In this document: piece by piece, positions 25,296-33,547 of the stretch | Numbering within the stretch: position 1 is the first letter of the stretch | Layout of the letters: each line of letters begins with the position of its first letter | Assembly (NCBI RefSeq): GCF_018138145.1 | Contig: NZ_CP073104.1 | Span: forward strand, 1,240,001-1,304,000 | Direction of reading: 5' to 3' | Length of the DNA: 64,000 nt | Source: Pseudomonas sp. SCA2728.1_7 | GTDB taxonomy: Bacteria; Pseudomonadota; Gammaproteobacteria; Pseudomonadales; Pseudomonadaceae | Position numbers and translations under genes: made by a program | The notes under the pieces: model-generated | Database searches by the model: none | Told to the model about the DNA's origin: nothing | What the model saw: only the letters and a program-made list of their open reading frames with translations

Positions 25296-26540
25296 TTGCG
25301 TCTGTTCCACACCTCCGACTGGCACCTTGGGCAAAACCTGCACGGCCAGGAGCGCGATTTCGAGCATGCGTGCTTCCTCGAATGGCTGCTGCGCCAACTG
25401 CAACTGGCGCACCCGGATGTGCTGTTGATCGCCGGGGACATCTTTGACACGGTCAATCCGCCGGTCAAAGCCCAGGAACGCCTTTACGATTTCATCGTCA
25501 GCGCCCACGAGCAGCAGCCGTTGCTGACTATCGTGATGATTGCCGGCAACCACGATTCCGGCTCGCGGATCGAACTGCCCGCGCCGCTGATGCGCCGTTT
25601 GCGCACCCATGCGCTGGGCCGGGTGTTGTGGCTGGATGACGGACAACTGGATGCCGAACGCCTGCTGCTGCCTTTGCCGGATAAAACCGGCGAAGTCGCC
25701 GCGTGGTGCCTGGCGCTGCCGTTTCTGCGTCCGGCGGAAGTCACCGGCGCGCATCTGGGCGACAACTATTTGCGTGGCATCGGTCAGGTGCATGAATGGC
25801 TGATCGAAGCGGCCAATGCCAAGCGCAAGCCCGGTCAGGCATTGATCGCCATCAGCCACGCGCACATGGCTGGCGGCTCGGTTTCAGAGGATTCCGAGCG
25901 CAGCCTGATCATCGGCAACGCCGAAGCCCTGCCCGCCAGTCTGTTCGGGCCGAGCATCAGTTACGTCGCCCTCGGCCATTTGCACAAGCCGCAGAAGGTC
26001 AACGGTGAAGAACGCATTCGCTACAGCGGCTCGCCGATCCCGTTGTCGTTCTCGGAAATCGGTTATCAGCACCAGATTCTCGACGTCACCCTCGACGGTG
26101 AAACCCTGGTCAGCGTTGAGCCGAAACTGATCCCGCGCTCGGTCAACCTGCAACGCATCGGCCCGGCACCGCTGGCCGAGATCCTGCTGCAACTGGCCGA
26201 TCTGCCGAACATCGACCTGCTCGCGGAAACCCAGCGGCAACCGTGGCTGGAAGTGCGCGTAACCCTCGACGAACCGCAGCCGGATCTGCGCCATCAAGTC
26301 GAAAGCGCTCTGCAAGGCAAAGCTGTGCGCCTGGTGCGTATCGCCGCTGAATACGCCGGCAACCGTGGCGCTGACGGATCGGAGGACGGCAGCGCGCTGA
26401 TCGAACTCGACCAACTCACTCCGCAGGAATTGTTCAGCCGCGCCTGGCTCGACAACTATGGCAGCGAGGTCGACGAGCAGACGCTGAAGGACTTCGCCGA
26501 ATTGCTGCAAGACGTGCAACTGGAGGGCGAGCAGCCATGA
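25296..26540 (+). CDS. sbcD: SbcD nuclease subunit of the SbcCD complex
   Basis: A 414-residue Mre11-type nuclease. The metal-binding motifs are all present: DWHLGQ, AGDIFD, GNHD, SHAHM and GHLHKPQ. With SbcC it cleaves hairpins and processes DNA ends; a 3'-5' exonuclease and hairpin endonuclease activity is established for E. coli SbcCD. The start is a TTG at 25296 (protein MRLFHTSDWHLG), supported by GGAG at 25286-25289; no ATG fits the family start. It overlaps sbcC by 4 bases (ATGA, 26537-26540). Confidence 0.95.
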   Translation: MRLFHTSDWHLGQNLHGQERDFEHACFLEWLLRQLQLAHPDVLLIAGDIFDTVNPPVKAQERLYDFIVSAHEQQPLLTIVMIAGNHDSGSRIELPAPLMRRLRTHALGRVLWLDDGQLDAERLLLPLPDKTGEVAAWCLALPFLRPAEVTGAHLGDNYLRGIGQVHEWLIEAANAKRKPGQALIAISHAHMAGGSVSEDSERSLIIGNAEALPASLFGPSISYVALGHLHKPQKVNGEERIRYSGSPIPLSFSEIGYQHQILDVTLDGETLVSVEPKLIPRSVNLQRIGPAPLAEILLQLADLPNIDLLAETQRQPWLEVRVTLDEPQPDLRHQVESALQGKAVRLVRIAAEYAGNRGADGSEDGSALIELDQLTPQELFSRAWLDNYGSEVDEQTLKDFAELLQDVQLEGEQP

Positions 26541-29500
26541 AGATTCTCGCCATTCGCTTGAAAAACCTTGCCTCGCTGGCCGGCCCGTTCGAAATCGATT
26601 TCACCGCTGAACCGCTGGCCAGCGCTGGCCTGTTCGCGATCACCGGCCCGACCGGTGCCGGTAAAAGCACCCTGCTCGACGCGCTGTGCCTGGCGCTGTT
26701 CGGCGCGGTGCCGCGTCTGAACAACACCGGCCGCGACGCGAAAGTCCCGGATGCCGACGGAGAAATCGCCACTGGCGACCCGCGCACCTTGCTGCGTCGT
26801 GGCACCGGCGAAGGCTATGCGGAAGTGGATTTCGTCGGTGTCGATGGCCGTCGTTATCGGGCGCGCTGGGAAGCCAACCGCGCCCGCGAGAAGGCCGGCG
26901 GCAAGTTGCAGGCGAGTCGTCAGAGCCTGCGCGACATCGATCAGGATCAACTGCTCGCCAGCCAGAAAGGCGAATACAAAACTCAACTGGAAGCTGCGCT
27001 CGGCCTGAACTTCGAACAGTTCACTCGCGCCGTGCTGTTGGCACAGAGCGAGTTCAGCGCGTTCCTCAAGGCTGACGACAACGACCGCAGCGAGCTGCTG
27101 GAAAAGCTCACCGACACCGCGCTGTACACCCGCCTCGGCCGCCGCGCCTTCGACAAGACCAAAGAGGCCCGCGAAGCGCACAAGCTGTTGCAGGATCAGG
27201 CCACCGGCGTCACCCCGTTGGCACCTGAAGCCCGGGCCGAGCTGGACGAGCGCTTCAATGCTGCGCAACAGCAAATGAAGTTGCAGCAGGCGCAGCTCAA
27301 ACAGCTTGAGCAACAGCACGGCTGGCTCAAGGATTTGCGTGTGTTGCAGGACGCGCAGCAAGCGGCCGCCGAGCAACTGCACAGCGCGCAACAGCATTCG
27401 GAAAGTCTGGCCGGCGAGCGGGTGAAACTGACGCGACTGGAGCAGCTCGGCCCGCAGCGGCATCAGTTCGCGCGCAAAAGCGAACTCGATGCCTTGCTGA
27501 CGCCACTGGCCGCGCAAATTGCCGCGCACACCCGGCAACATGCCGAACTGACTGAGCGTCAGACGCAACTGGAGCAGAATCTCGAAGCAGCGAAAGTCGC
27601 TCTGAGCGAAGCGCAACAACGGCAAAGTGAAAACGCGCCGTTATTGCGTCAGGCCTTCGAAGAGCAAAGCACCCTCGCCCGTCTGGCCAAGGATGTCGCG
27701 CAAAGTACCGAAGCCAGGCTCAATGCGCAGCAGGCTTGCACCGAGGGCCAGAATGCCATTCAAGCCTTGCTGGATAAACAGACCCAAGTCGCCGAACGCC
27801 TGCAACGCATCGCCGCTGAGCTGGAGCAAAGTACCCATCTGGCACCGCTGAGTGATGCGTGGAATGCCTACCGCGATCGCCTGCAACAGTTGATGTTGAT
27901 CGGCAATCGCCTGAACAAGGGTCAGGCGGAACTGGCGAGCCTCGAAGAAAACGCCACGCGCAGCGCCGCAGAGCTGACCACGCAAAAGCAGCAACTGGAA
28001 GTGCTATTCAAGGAGGCCGGCGCCGAACCTGATGCGGTCGCCGAGCAGATCGGCATCCTCGGCACGCTGCTGCAGGACAACCGCAAACAACTGCGCGCCT
28101 TCGAAGACCTGTCGCGCCTGTGGGCCACGCAACAGGATCTGGACAAGCGCAGCGCCGAGTTGCAACAGCGCCAACTCAGCGCCCAGCAGGAACGCGAGCG
28201 GTTGACTCAGGAAGGGGTAAAAACCAAGGCCGAATTGACCGTCGCCGAGCAAACCCTCAACGTCACCCGCGAGCTGCTTGAACGTCAGCGGCTGGCGCGC
28301 AGTGCCAGCGTCGAAGAGTTGCGCGCGCAGTTGCAGGACGATCAGCCATGCCCGGTCTGCGGCAGCAATGAGCATCCGTATCATCAACCCGAAGCGTTGC
28401 TGCAAAGCCTTGGTCGCCACGATGAAAGCGAGCAGGCCAACGCCCAGCAGGTGGTCGATCAGCTCAAGGAAAAACTCATCGAACTGCGCGCCGAAGTCGG
28501 TGGCGTGATTGCGCAACAGAAAGAACTGCTGCAACAGCAAGAACAACTGGCAACCCAGCAGCAAGCGTTGGCGCCTAGCCTCGATGCGCATCCGCTGTCC
28601 GCGCAGTTGTTCAATCAGGACGCCGACAAGCGCGATGCCTGGCTCGCCCGGCAAAACGAACAACTGAACCAGAGCATTACTCAGGACGAGCAACGCCAAA
28701 GCGCCCTGCTCACCCTGCAACAGGATGCCGCGCGTCTGACCCAGCAATTGCGTCAGGCGGAAACCGCGCACCAGCAAGCGGCGCAGCACCTGAGCAATCA
28801 GCAGCGCGAGCTGAGCAGCGACCGTCAGCGTCTCGACGAAGAACTGACGGCGTTCGGCAATCTGCTGCCGGCCGACACCCTCGAAGCCCTGCGCCAGGAA
28901 CCAGCGGCAACCTTCATGCAGCTCGACCGGCAGATCGCCGAGCGCCTGGCGCAAGTCGATCAGCAGAAGGAAGAACAGGCCGAGCAGCAACAGCGGCAAC
29001 AAACGCTGGAGAAAGAGCAGGATCGCCAGCAGACCCGCGCACAGCAGTTGCTCAGCGCCGAACAGCAATTCACTGCGCTGACCGAGCAACAGCAAGCCTG
29101 CCAGCAAAAACTCGCACAGTTGCTTGGCGAGCACAGCAGCGCGGAGCACTGGCAGCAGCAACTCGAGCAAGCGGTTGAGCAGGCGCGCAATGCCGAAACC
29201 GGCACCGCGCAGGAACTGCAAAGCGTGCGCACGCAACTCGTGCAGATTGCCGCCGAACTCAAGGCGCAGCAGGAACGTTTGCAAGCGCTGCAAAGCGAAG
29301 ACCAGGATCTGGCCGGCAAGATTGCCGACTGGCGCGCCCGCCATCCTGAACTGGATGACGGTGGCCTCGAAGATCTGTTGCGAGTCGATGACGGGCAAGT
29401 CGCCGAGCTGCGTCAGCGCTTGCAGCACAACGAAAAAGCCATCGAACAGGCCAAGGTGTTGTTGCAGGAACGTGACCAGCGTCTGATTGATCATCAGGCG

Positions 29501-30178
29501 CAGCACAACGGCAATCTGGATGCCGAACAACTGGCCAGCGCCCTCACAGATGTGCAAAACCAGTTCATCGTCAGCGAACAGCAGTGCGCCGAATTGCGTG
29601 CCGAACAGGCCGAAGATCAGCGCCGACAGAACGCCAATCAGGCGCTGGCGCAGCAGATCGCCTCGGCCTACGCCGAGTATCAACGCTGGGCGCGCCTGAG
29701 TGCCTTGATCGGCTCGGCCACCGGCGACACCTTCCGCAAGATCGCCCAGGCCTACAACCTCGATTTGCTGGTGCATCACGCCAACGTGCAACTGCGCCAA
29801 CTGGTCAAACGCTATCGCCTCAAGCGCGGCGGCAGCATGCTTGGCCTGCTGGTAATGGACACCGAAATGGGTGACGAACTGCGCTCGGTGCATTCGTTGT
29901 CTGGCGGCGAAACCTTTCTGGTGTCGCTGGCGTTGGCCTTGGGCTTGGCATCGATGGCCTCGAGCACGCTGAAAATCGAATCGCTGTTTATCGATGAAGG
30001 TTTCGGCAGCCTCGATCCGGAATCGCTGCAACTGGCCATGGATGCGCTCGATGGTTTGCAGGCGCAGGGCCGCAAGGTCGCGGTGATTTCCCATGTGCAG
30101 GAAATGCACGAACGGATTCCGGTGCAGATTCAGGTGCAGCGCCAAGGCAATGGTTTGAGCACGCTGGAGGTGAAATGA
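26537..30178 (+). CDS. sbcC: SbcC ATPase subunit of the SbcCD complex
   Basis: A 1213-residue SMC-like ATPase. Walker A (GPTGAGKST, about 34-42) is at the N-terminus; ABC signature LSGGETF and Walker B LFIDEGFGSLD are at the C-terminus. In between is a very long Gln/Glu/Leu-rich coiled coil split near residue 605 by the zinc-hook CPVC motif (DDQPCPVCGSNEHPYH). Two SbcC heads dimerise on SbcD. Translation is coupled to both neighbours through ATGA overlaps. The Gln-rich coil makes every other frame look open, but no overlapping gene is supported. Confidence 0.95.
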   Translation: MKILAIRLKNLASLAGPFEIDFTAEPLASAGLFAITGPTGAGKSTLLDALCLALFGAVPRLNNTGRDAKVPDADGEIATGDPRTLLRRGTGEGYAEVDFVGVDGRRYRARWEANRAREKAGGKLQASRQSLRDIDQDQLLASQKGEYKTQLEAALGLNFEQFTRAVLLAQSEFSAFLKADDNDRSELLEKLTDTALYTRLGRRAFDKTKEAREAHKLLQDQATGVTPLAPEARAELDERFNAAQQQMKLQQAQLKQLEQQHGWLKDLRVLQDAQQAAAEQLHSAQQHSESLAGERVKLTRLEQLGPQRHQFARKSELDALLTPLAAQIAAHTRQHAELTERQTQLEQNLEAAKVALSEAQQRQSENAPLLRQAFEEQSTLARLAKDVAQSTEARLNAQQACTEGQNAIQALLDKQTQVAERLQRIAAELEQSTHLAPLSDAWNAYRDRLQQLMLIGNRLNKGQAELASLEENATRSAAELTTQKQQLEVLFKEAGAEPDAVAEQIGILGTLLQDNRKQLRAFEDLSRLWATQQDLDKRSAELQQRQLSAQQERERLTQEGVKTKAELTVAEQTLNVTRELLERQRLARSASVEELRAQLQDDQPCPVCGSNEHPYHQPEALLQSLGRHDESEQANAQQVVDQLKEKLIELRAEVGGVIAQQKELLQQQEQLATQQQALAPSLDAHPLSAQLFNQDADKRDAWLARQNEQLNQSITQDEQRQSALLTLQQDAARLTQQLRQAETAHQQAAQHLSNQQRELSSDRQRLDEELTAFGNLLPADTLEALRQEPAATFMQLDRQIAERLAQVDQQKEEQAEQQQRQQTLEKEQDRQQTRAQQLLSAEQQFTALTEQQQACQQKLAQLLGEHSSAEHWQQQLEQAVEQARNAETGTAQELQSVRTQLVQIAAELKAQQERLQALQSEDQDLAGKIADWRARHPELDDGGLEDLLRVDDGQVAELRQRLQHNEKAIEQAKVLLQERDQRLIDHQAQHNGNLDAEQLASALTDVQNQFIVSEQQCAELRAEQAEDQRRQNANQALAQQIASAYAEYQRWARLSALIGSATGDTFRKIAQAYNLDLLVHHANVQLRQLVKRYRLKRGGSMLGLLVMDTEMGDELRSVHSLSGGETFLVSLALALGLASMASSTLKIESLFIDEGFGSLDPESLQLAMDALDGLQAQGRKVAVISHVQEMHERIPVQIQVQRQGNGLSTLEVK

Positions 30179-30759
30179 ACACGCTGTATTCCTTCCGCCG
30201 CTGCCCTTACGCGATGCGGGCGCGGATGGCATTGCGTTATTCGGGTGTACCGGTGGACATCGTTGAGGTCAGCCTCAAGGCGAAACCGGCAGAGATGCTG
30301 GCGATCTCGCCCAAGGGCACGGTGCCGGTGCTGGATGCCGGTGGGCGGGTGATTGATGAGAGTCTGGAGATCATGCGCTGGGCGTTGGCGCAGCATGATC
30401 CGGATAGCTGGCTGTTTGAGGATGATGCGCGGATTGCTGAATTGATCGAGGCGAATGATCAGGGGTTCAAGGTGCACTTGAATCGCTATAAATACGCCGA
30501 GCGCTACCCGGAGCAGCCGATGGAAGTTTATCGGGCTGAGGGGGCGTTGTTCTTGCAGAGGCTGGATGAGTTGCTGACCGATCGCGATTATTTGCTGACC
30601 GATCATCCCAGCCTGGCAGATATCGCCCTGCTGCCGTTCGTGCGGCAGTTTGCCCATGTTGATCGTGAGTGGTTTGCGCAGACGCCTTATGTTCGTTTAC
30701 AGGCCTGGTTACAGCGTTTCCTCGAATCCGACCTGTTCACCTCGATCATGAAGAAGTAA
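30175..30759 (+). CDS. Glutathione S-transferase/glutaredoxin-like protein
   Basis: A 194-residue protein with an N-terminal thioredoxin-like GST domain (TLYSFRRCPYAMRARMALRYSG; C-P-Y in the glutaredoxin position; KGTVPVLDAGGRVIDESLEIMRW for glutathione contacts). An all-helical C-terminal domain follows (YLLTDHPSLADIALLPFVRQF). It overlaps sbcC by 4 bases, so it is co-translated with the SbcCD genes. A link between DNA-end repair and thiol chemistry is only suggested by this position. The length is somewhat short for a full GST. Confidence 0.85.
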   Translation: MNTLYSFRRCPYAMRARMALRYSGVPVDIVEVSLKAKPAEMLAISPKGTVPVLDAGGRVIDESLEIMRWALAQHDPDSWLFEDDARIAELIEANDQGFKVHLNRYKYAERYPEQPMEVYRAEGALFLQRLDELLTDRDYLLTDHPSLADIALLPFVRQFAHVDREWFAQTPYVRLQAWLQRFLESDLFTSIMKK

Positions 30760-30763
30760 CTCA

Positions 30764-30836
30764 TGTAGGAGCTGCCGAAGGCTGCGATCTTTTGATCTTG
30801 CCTTTAAAAGATCGCAGCCTTCGGCAACTCCTACAG
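30764..30836. repeat. Palindromic repeat (GTAGGAGCTGCCGAAGGCTG type)
   Basis: TGTAGGAGCTGCCGAAGGCT (from 30764) is mirrored by AGCCTTCGGCAACTCCTACA (ending 30835), with GATCTTTT/AAAAGATC as the inner stem. It is a second family of inverted repeats in the window (another copy at 31463-31549) and sits between convergent genes. Confidence 0.88.
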
Positions 30837-30838
30837 GG

Positions 30839-31096
30839 TCAAGCCAGCGCTTGGCACATGCCGAGTGCCATGCAATCGACTTCGAACGGCCCGAGAAAAT
30901 CCGCCGAGACTTTGACCGGTGGATTGCCGGCCATCAACCCCAGCGTATTCGCCCGTTCGATGTTGTGCGCAATGCTGTGATTGGCCTCTATGGCCCGTGC
31001 AAGTGCCCCCACCGAGCCTTGGCCGATACCCAATAATGAAGCGCCGTTGGTGAAAAACGCCAAACCGGCGACCACCCAAAGTCTGTAGCCTTTCAT
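30839..31096 (-). CDS. Small exported or membrane protein of unknown function
   Basis: An 85-residue protein with a hydrophobic N-terminus (YRLWVVAGLAFFTNGASLLGIG, broken here after 20: YRLWVVAGLAFFTNGASLLG then IG) that could be a signal or anchor. A polar region with two cysteines near the C-terminus (C75, C81) follows. ATG 31096 overlaps the stop of the upstream small gene (ATGA, 31093-31096), so the two are translated together. No family recognised. Confidence 0.6.
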   Translation of the reverse strand: MKGYRLWVVAGLAFFTNGASLLGIGQGSVGALARAIEANHSIAHNIERANTLGLMAGNPPVKVSADFLGPFEVDCMALGMCQALA

Positions 31097-31305
31097 GCGC
31101 CGCCGACTCCCGCGAGTTCGGCCCGGTCGACCATCACGCTTTGCGAGCGGACTTCGAACTGGATGCCGGGGTGGTCGACTTGAATCGGTGCGTCGAAGCT
31201 GTGTTCCATCTGCGAAGCGATGCTGACGAACAACACCACGGCCAGGTACAGACCGATGGCCAGGTAGGCGCCGCGTTTGGCTGAATGAAGGATTGCGCTG
31301 GCCAT
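31093..31305 (-). CDS. Small single-span membrane protein of unknown function
   Basis: A 70-residue protein with one membrane helix (about 13-33, AYLAIGLYLAVVLFVSIASQ) and a polar C-terminal half. ATG 31305 is preceded by GGGAG; an upstream in-frame start at 31368 would add 21 residues without a ribosome site. It is the first gene of a two-gene unit, coupled to the 85-residue gene. No family recognised. Confidence 0.65.
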   Translation of the reverse strand: MASAILHSAKRGAYLAIGLYLAVVLFVSIASQMEHSFDAPIQVDHPGIQFEVRSQSVMVDRAELAGVGGA

Positions 31306-31462
31306 GGTGTTCTCCCGTGGGCATGTTTCGATGCCCACAGAATCGATCAAAAAAGCCGTGGTAACCACTCAGGGTTTTCCATAGTAAACATCAGCTTCGT
31401 TGATTATTTAGCCAGTCTATTTGCGTGTTTTAAGAAACCTATCGTGCTGCGAAAAACACACG

Positions 31463-31549
31463 GGTAGGAGCCGCCGAAGGCTGCGATCTTTTGATTTTGC
31501 TTTTAAAAAACAAGATCAAAAGATCGCAGCCTTCGGCAGCTCCTACAGG
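31463..31549. repeat. Palindromic repeat (GTAGGAGCCGCCGAAGGCTG type)
   Basis: GGTAGGAGCCGCCGAAGGCT is mirrored by AGCCTTCGGCAGCTCCTACA, with a long inner stem (GATCTTTTGATTTTG / CAAGATCAAAAGATC). It is the same family as 30764-30836. The stem is near-perfect over more than 35 bp. Confidence 0.88.
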
Positions 31550-31570
31550 GAGTTGTGCGCAATGGGCACT

Positions 31571-31750
31571 TCAGTGTTGGGCTTTGTGATCCAGGGCGGC
31601 GTAGAAGTTGGCGCTCTGTTGCAGGTATTTCTGGGTATAGCTCTGGGTGTGGGATTTTTTGCTGTTGATTTCAACGTTGGCACTGGCTGGCAGCACAACG
31701 GTGGCGGAGATGGCGGAAGCGGCGATAACGGAGAAGAGATTGAAGTTCAT
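31571..31750 (-). CDS. Small exported protein (59 residues)
   Basis: A signal peptide (MNFNLFSVIAASAISATVVL, cleavage after PASA near residue 24) is followed by a mature peptide of about 35 polar residues, rich in Gln, Ser and Tyr (SHTQSYTQKYLQQSANFYAAL). ATG 31750 has GAGGG about 9 bases upstream. The short, secreted, Gln/Tyr-rich composition is unusual. No family recognised. Confidence 0.65.
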   Translation of the reverse strand: MNFNLFSVIAASAISATVVLPASANVEINSKKSHTQSYTQKYLQQSANFYAALDHKAQH

Positions 31751-31878
31751 GGCGGTAACCCTCGTGTTCGGTTGGCTTGCTTGCCCGGTTGGGCTGTGAA
31801 GCAAACTTAACGCTCGAGGGTTGATCGCTTGAAATGCTTTGTAGCATTACCGGATATCAGCGCGATTAATACAAAGAG

Positions 31879-31903
31879 ACAGGCCCCGTAAACCGGGGCC
31901 TGT
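31879..31903. terminator. Strong hairpin, probable terminator of the lactonase operon
   Basis: A perfect 10-bp stem, ACAGGCCCCG (31879-31888) / CGGGGCCTGT (31894-31903), has a 5-base loop. It lies 4 bp beyond the minus-strand stop at 31907; the minus-strand side continues CTCTTTGT, a weak T-run. Confidence 0.7.
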
Positions 31904-31906
31904 GGC

Positions 31907-33082
31907 TTATTGTCGCACTAGAAACTTGAGGTCGCTCGGCGCGTCCATCGGCAGTTTCTGCACGGTTTTGCCGAGCAGACCGGTCTTGCCATCGCGCTCG
32001 ACGACGACAATTTCGTTGCTCTTCTGGTTGGCGATCAGCAGGAATTTGCCACTCGGGTCGAGGCTGAACTCGCGCGGGTGATCGCCGTCCACCGAACGCT
32101 TTTGCAACTCTTTGAGCTGACCGGTAGCCGGATCAATTGCAAACACCACCAACTGATTGGCGGTACCACGGTTGCTGACGTAGAGGAACTTGCCATCGGC
32201 CGAGGCATGCAGCGCCGCACCGGCCTTATCCGACGTTGGCTGACCAGCGGCCAGATCGACCAGTTGCGTCTGGGTCAGCACGCCGTCGTGGTAGTCGAAC
32301 ACCGCGACCTGCGCGCTCATTTCCATGGTCAGCCAGGCGTGTTTGCCGTCAGCGCTGAACAGCAGATGACGCGGGCCGCTGCCGGCCGGCAAGGGCACTG
32401 CGGCGGTCATCGCCGGCGTCAGCGGCAAGTCCGGGTTGGCCTTTGGATCGAACAGGTAGACGAAGACCTTGTCCGCGCCCAGATCATTGGAGAACACGTA
32501 GCGGCCGTCAGGCGAAGAAACCGTCGAGTGCACGTGGTTGGAGGCCTGGCGCTCAGGATTGATCCGGCTCGCCGGGTGCGCGCTCATCTGCACGACGGGT
32601 TTGAGCTTGCCATCGGCACCGACCGGCAATACCGCCAGAGTTCCCCCCGGATCTTCCATCACCGAATAGTTGCTGACGAACAGATGGCTGGCGTCAGCGC
32701 TGAGGCTTGAATGGGTCGGCTCGTTGCCCAGGCTCTGCACTTGATTGATCAGGGTCAGCGCGTGGGTTTTCGGATCGATCGAGTAGCTGCTGACACGGCC
32801 GACCGGGTCTTTCTGGCCCGGGCCGTTTTCATTGACCACGAACAGCCGACGCTGGTCTTTGGACAGCGTCAGCCATGACGGGTTTTCGCTCTTGACCACC
32901 TGTAGCGGTTTGGCAGCGATCTGGCCGGTGGCACTGTCGAAGTTCATTCGATAGAGACCCTGGCTGGTGTTGGCGGTGTAGGAACCGACCAGTAGCTGGA
33001 AGCTCTCGGCGGATGCGCTGGAAAGCCCCATGGCACCGACGCTGCCGGCCATCAGCAGCGGCCACAATTTACGCATTTTCAT
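31907..33082 (-). CDS. Exported lactonase-family beta-propeller protein
   Basis: A 391-residue member of the YbhE/Pgl lactonase family (seven-bladed beta-propeller). Motifs are NENGPGQKDPVGRVSSYSID, HVHSTVSSPDGRYVFSNDLGADKVFVY, GSGPRHLLFSADGKHAWLTME and DHPREFSLDPSGKFLLIANQ. A Sec signal peptide (LLMAGSVGAMGLSSASA) predicts a periplasmic location, which argues against cytoplasmic 6-phosphogluconolactonase and for hydrolysis of sugar lactones outside the cytoplasm. It overlaps the upstream small gene by 4 bases. The pentonate pathway lies 0.5 kb away, but the two are separated by a REP pair. Confidence 0.85.
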   Translation of the reverse strand: MKMRKLWPLLMAGSVGAMGLSSASAESFQLLVGSYTANTSQGLYRMNFDSATGQIAAKPLQVVKSENPSWLTLSKDQRRLFVVNENGPGQKDPVGRVSSYSIDPKTHALTLINQVQSLGNEPTHSSLSADASHLFVSNYSVMEDPGGTLAVLPVGADGKLKPVVQMSAHPASRINPERQASNHVHSTVSSPDGRYVFSNDLGADKVFVYLFDPKANPDLPLTPAMTAAVPLPAGSGPRHLLFSADGKHAWLTMEMSAQVAVFDYHDGVLTQTQLVDLAAGQPTSDKAGAALHASADGKFLYVSNRGTANQLVVFAIDPATGQLKELQKRSVDGDHPREFSLDPSGKFLLIANQKSNEIVVVERDGKTGLLGKTVQKLPMDAPSDLKFLVRQ

Positions 33083-33381
33083 TGATTGTCATCCTCGTCA
33101 TCGCTGCTGCTGACTACGTCGCCATGACAAACCAAGCGGTGTTCGCCGATCGCTTTGGTCTCATTGAAATAGCCGACGATCAACCAGCTCTGCAAAGAGT
33201 CGTCGAAGGTTGCAGCGGCAACCTGAGCCGGGGTGAATTCCCAATACTTGACCGTTCGGCCGTCGATGCATTCGATGTGCAGGTTGTCGTCTTCATCGAG
33301 GAAAAATTCAAAGGCGTGCAAGCCGTCGATTTCGACCATATCGGATTGTTCGAGGAGGTCGAGAAGGGTTTGGGCAGTCAT
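33079..33381 (-). CDS. Small acidic protein (resembles DUF5629)
   Basis: A 100-residue protein (MTAQTLLDLLEQSDMVEIDG ... HIECIDGRTVKYWEFTPAQV) ending in an acidic tail (SSSDDEDDNQ). From memory it resembles a Pseudomonas-specific family called DUF5629; function unknown. ATG 33381 is chosen over 33414 because it fits the family start. Its stop overlaps the lactonase ATG (33079-33082), which implies co-translation. Confidence 0.65.
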   Translation of the reverse strand: MTAQTLLDLLEQSDMVEIDGLHAFEFFLDEDDNLHIECIDGRTVKYWEFTPAQVAAATFDDSLQSWLIVGYFNETKAIGEHRLVCHGDVVSSSDDEDDNQ

Positions 33382-33439
33382 GGCAAACAGTCTTTCTAGG
33401 GGGGAAAGGGCCAATGATAGCTCATTGTCGTACGCGGCC

Positions 33440-33532
33440 CTTGTAGGAGTGAGCCTGCTCGCGATCGCGTTGTGTCATCCAACAGATATGTTGAATGTGA
33501 AACCGCTATCGCGAGCAGGCTCACTCCTACAC
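33440..33532. repeat. Inverted REP pair (REPIN)
   Basis: TTGTAGGAGTGAGCCTGCTC (from 33441) faces GCGAGCAGGCTCACTCCTAC (ending about 33530). It sits 16 bp downstream of the aldehyde dehydrogenase stop. Confidence 0.9.
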
Positions 33533-33547
33533 GGGATTGGTGTGATG

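Noticed and set aside
28004..30232. A 742-codon minus-strand frame antisense to sbcC
   Set aside because: The Leu/Gln-rich product results from the Gln-rich coiled-coil codons of sbcC read backwards; no start signal.
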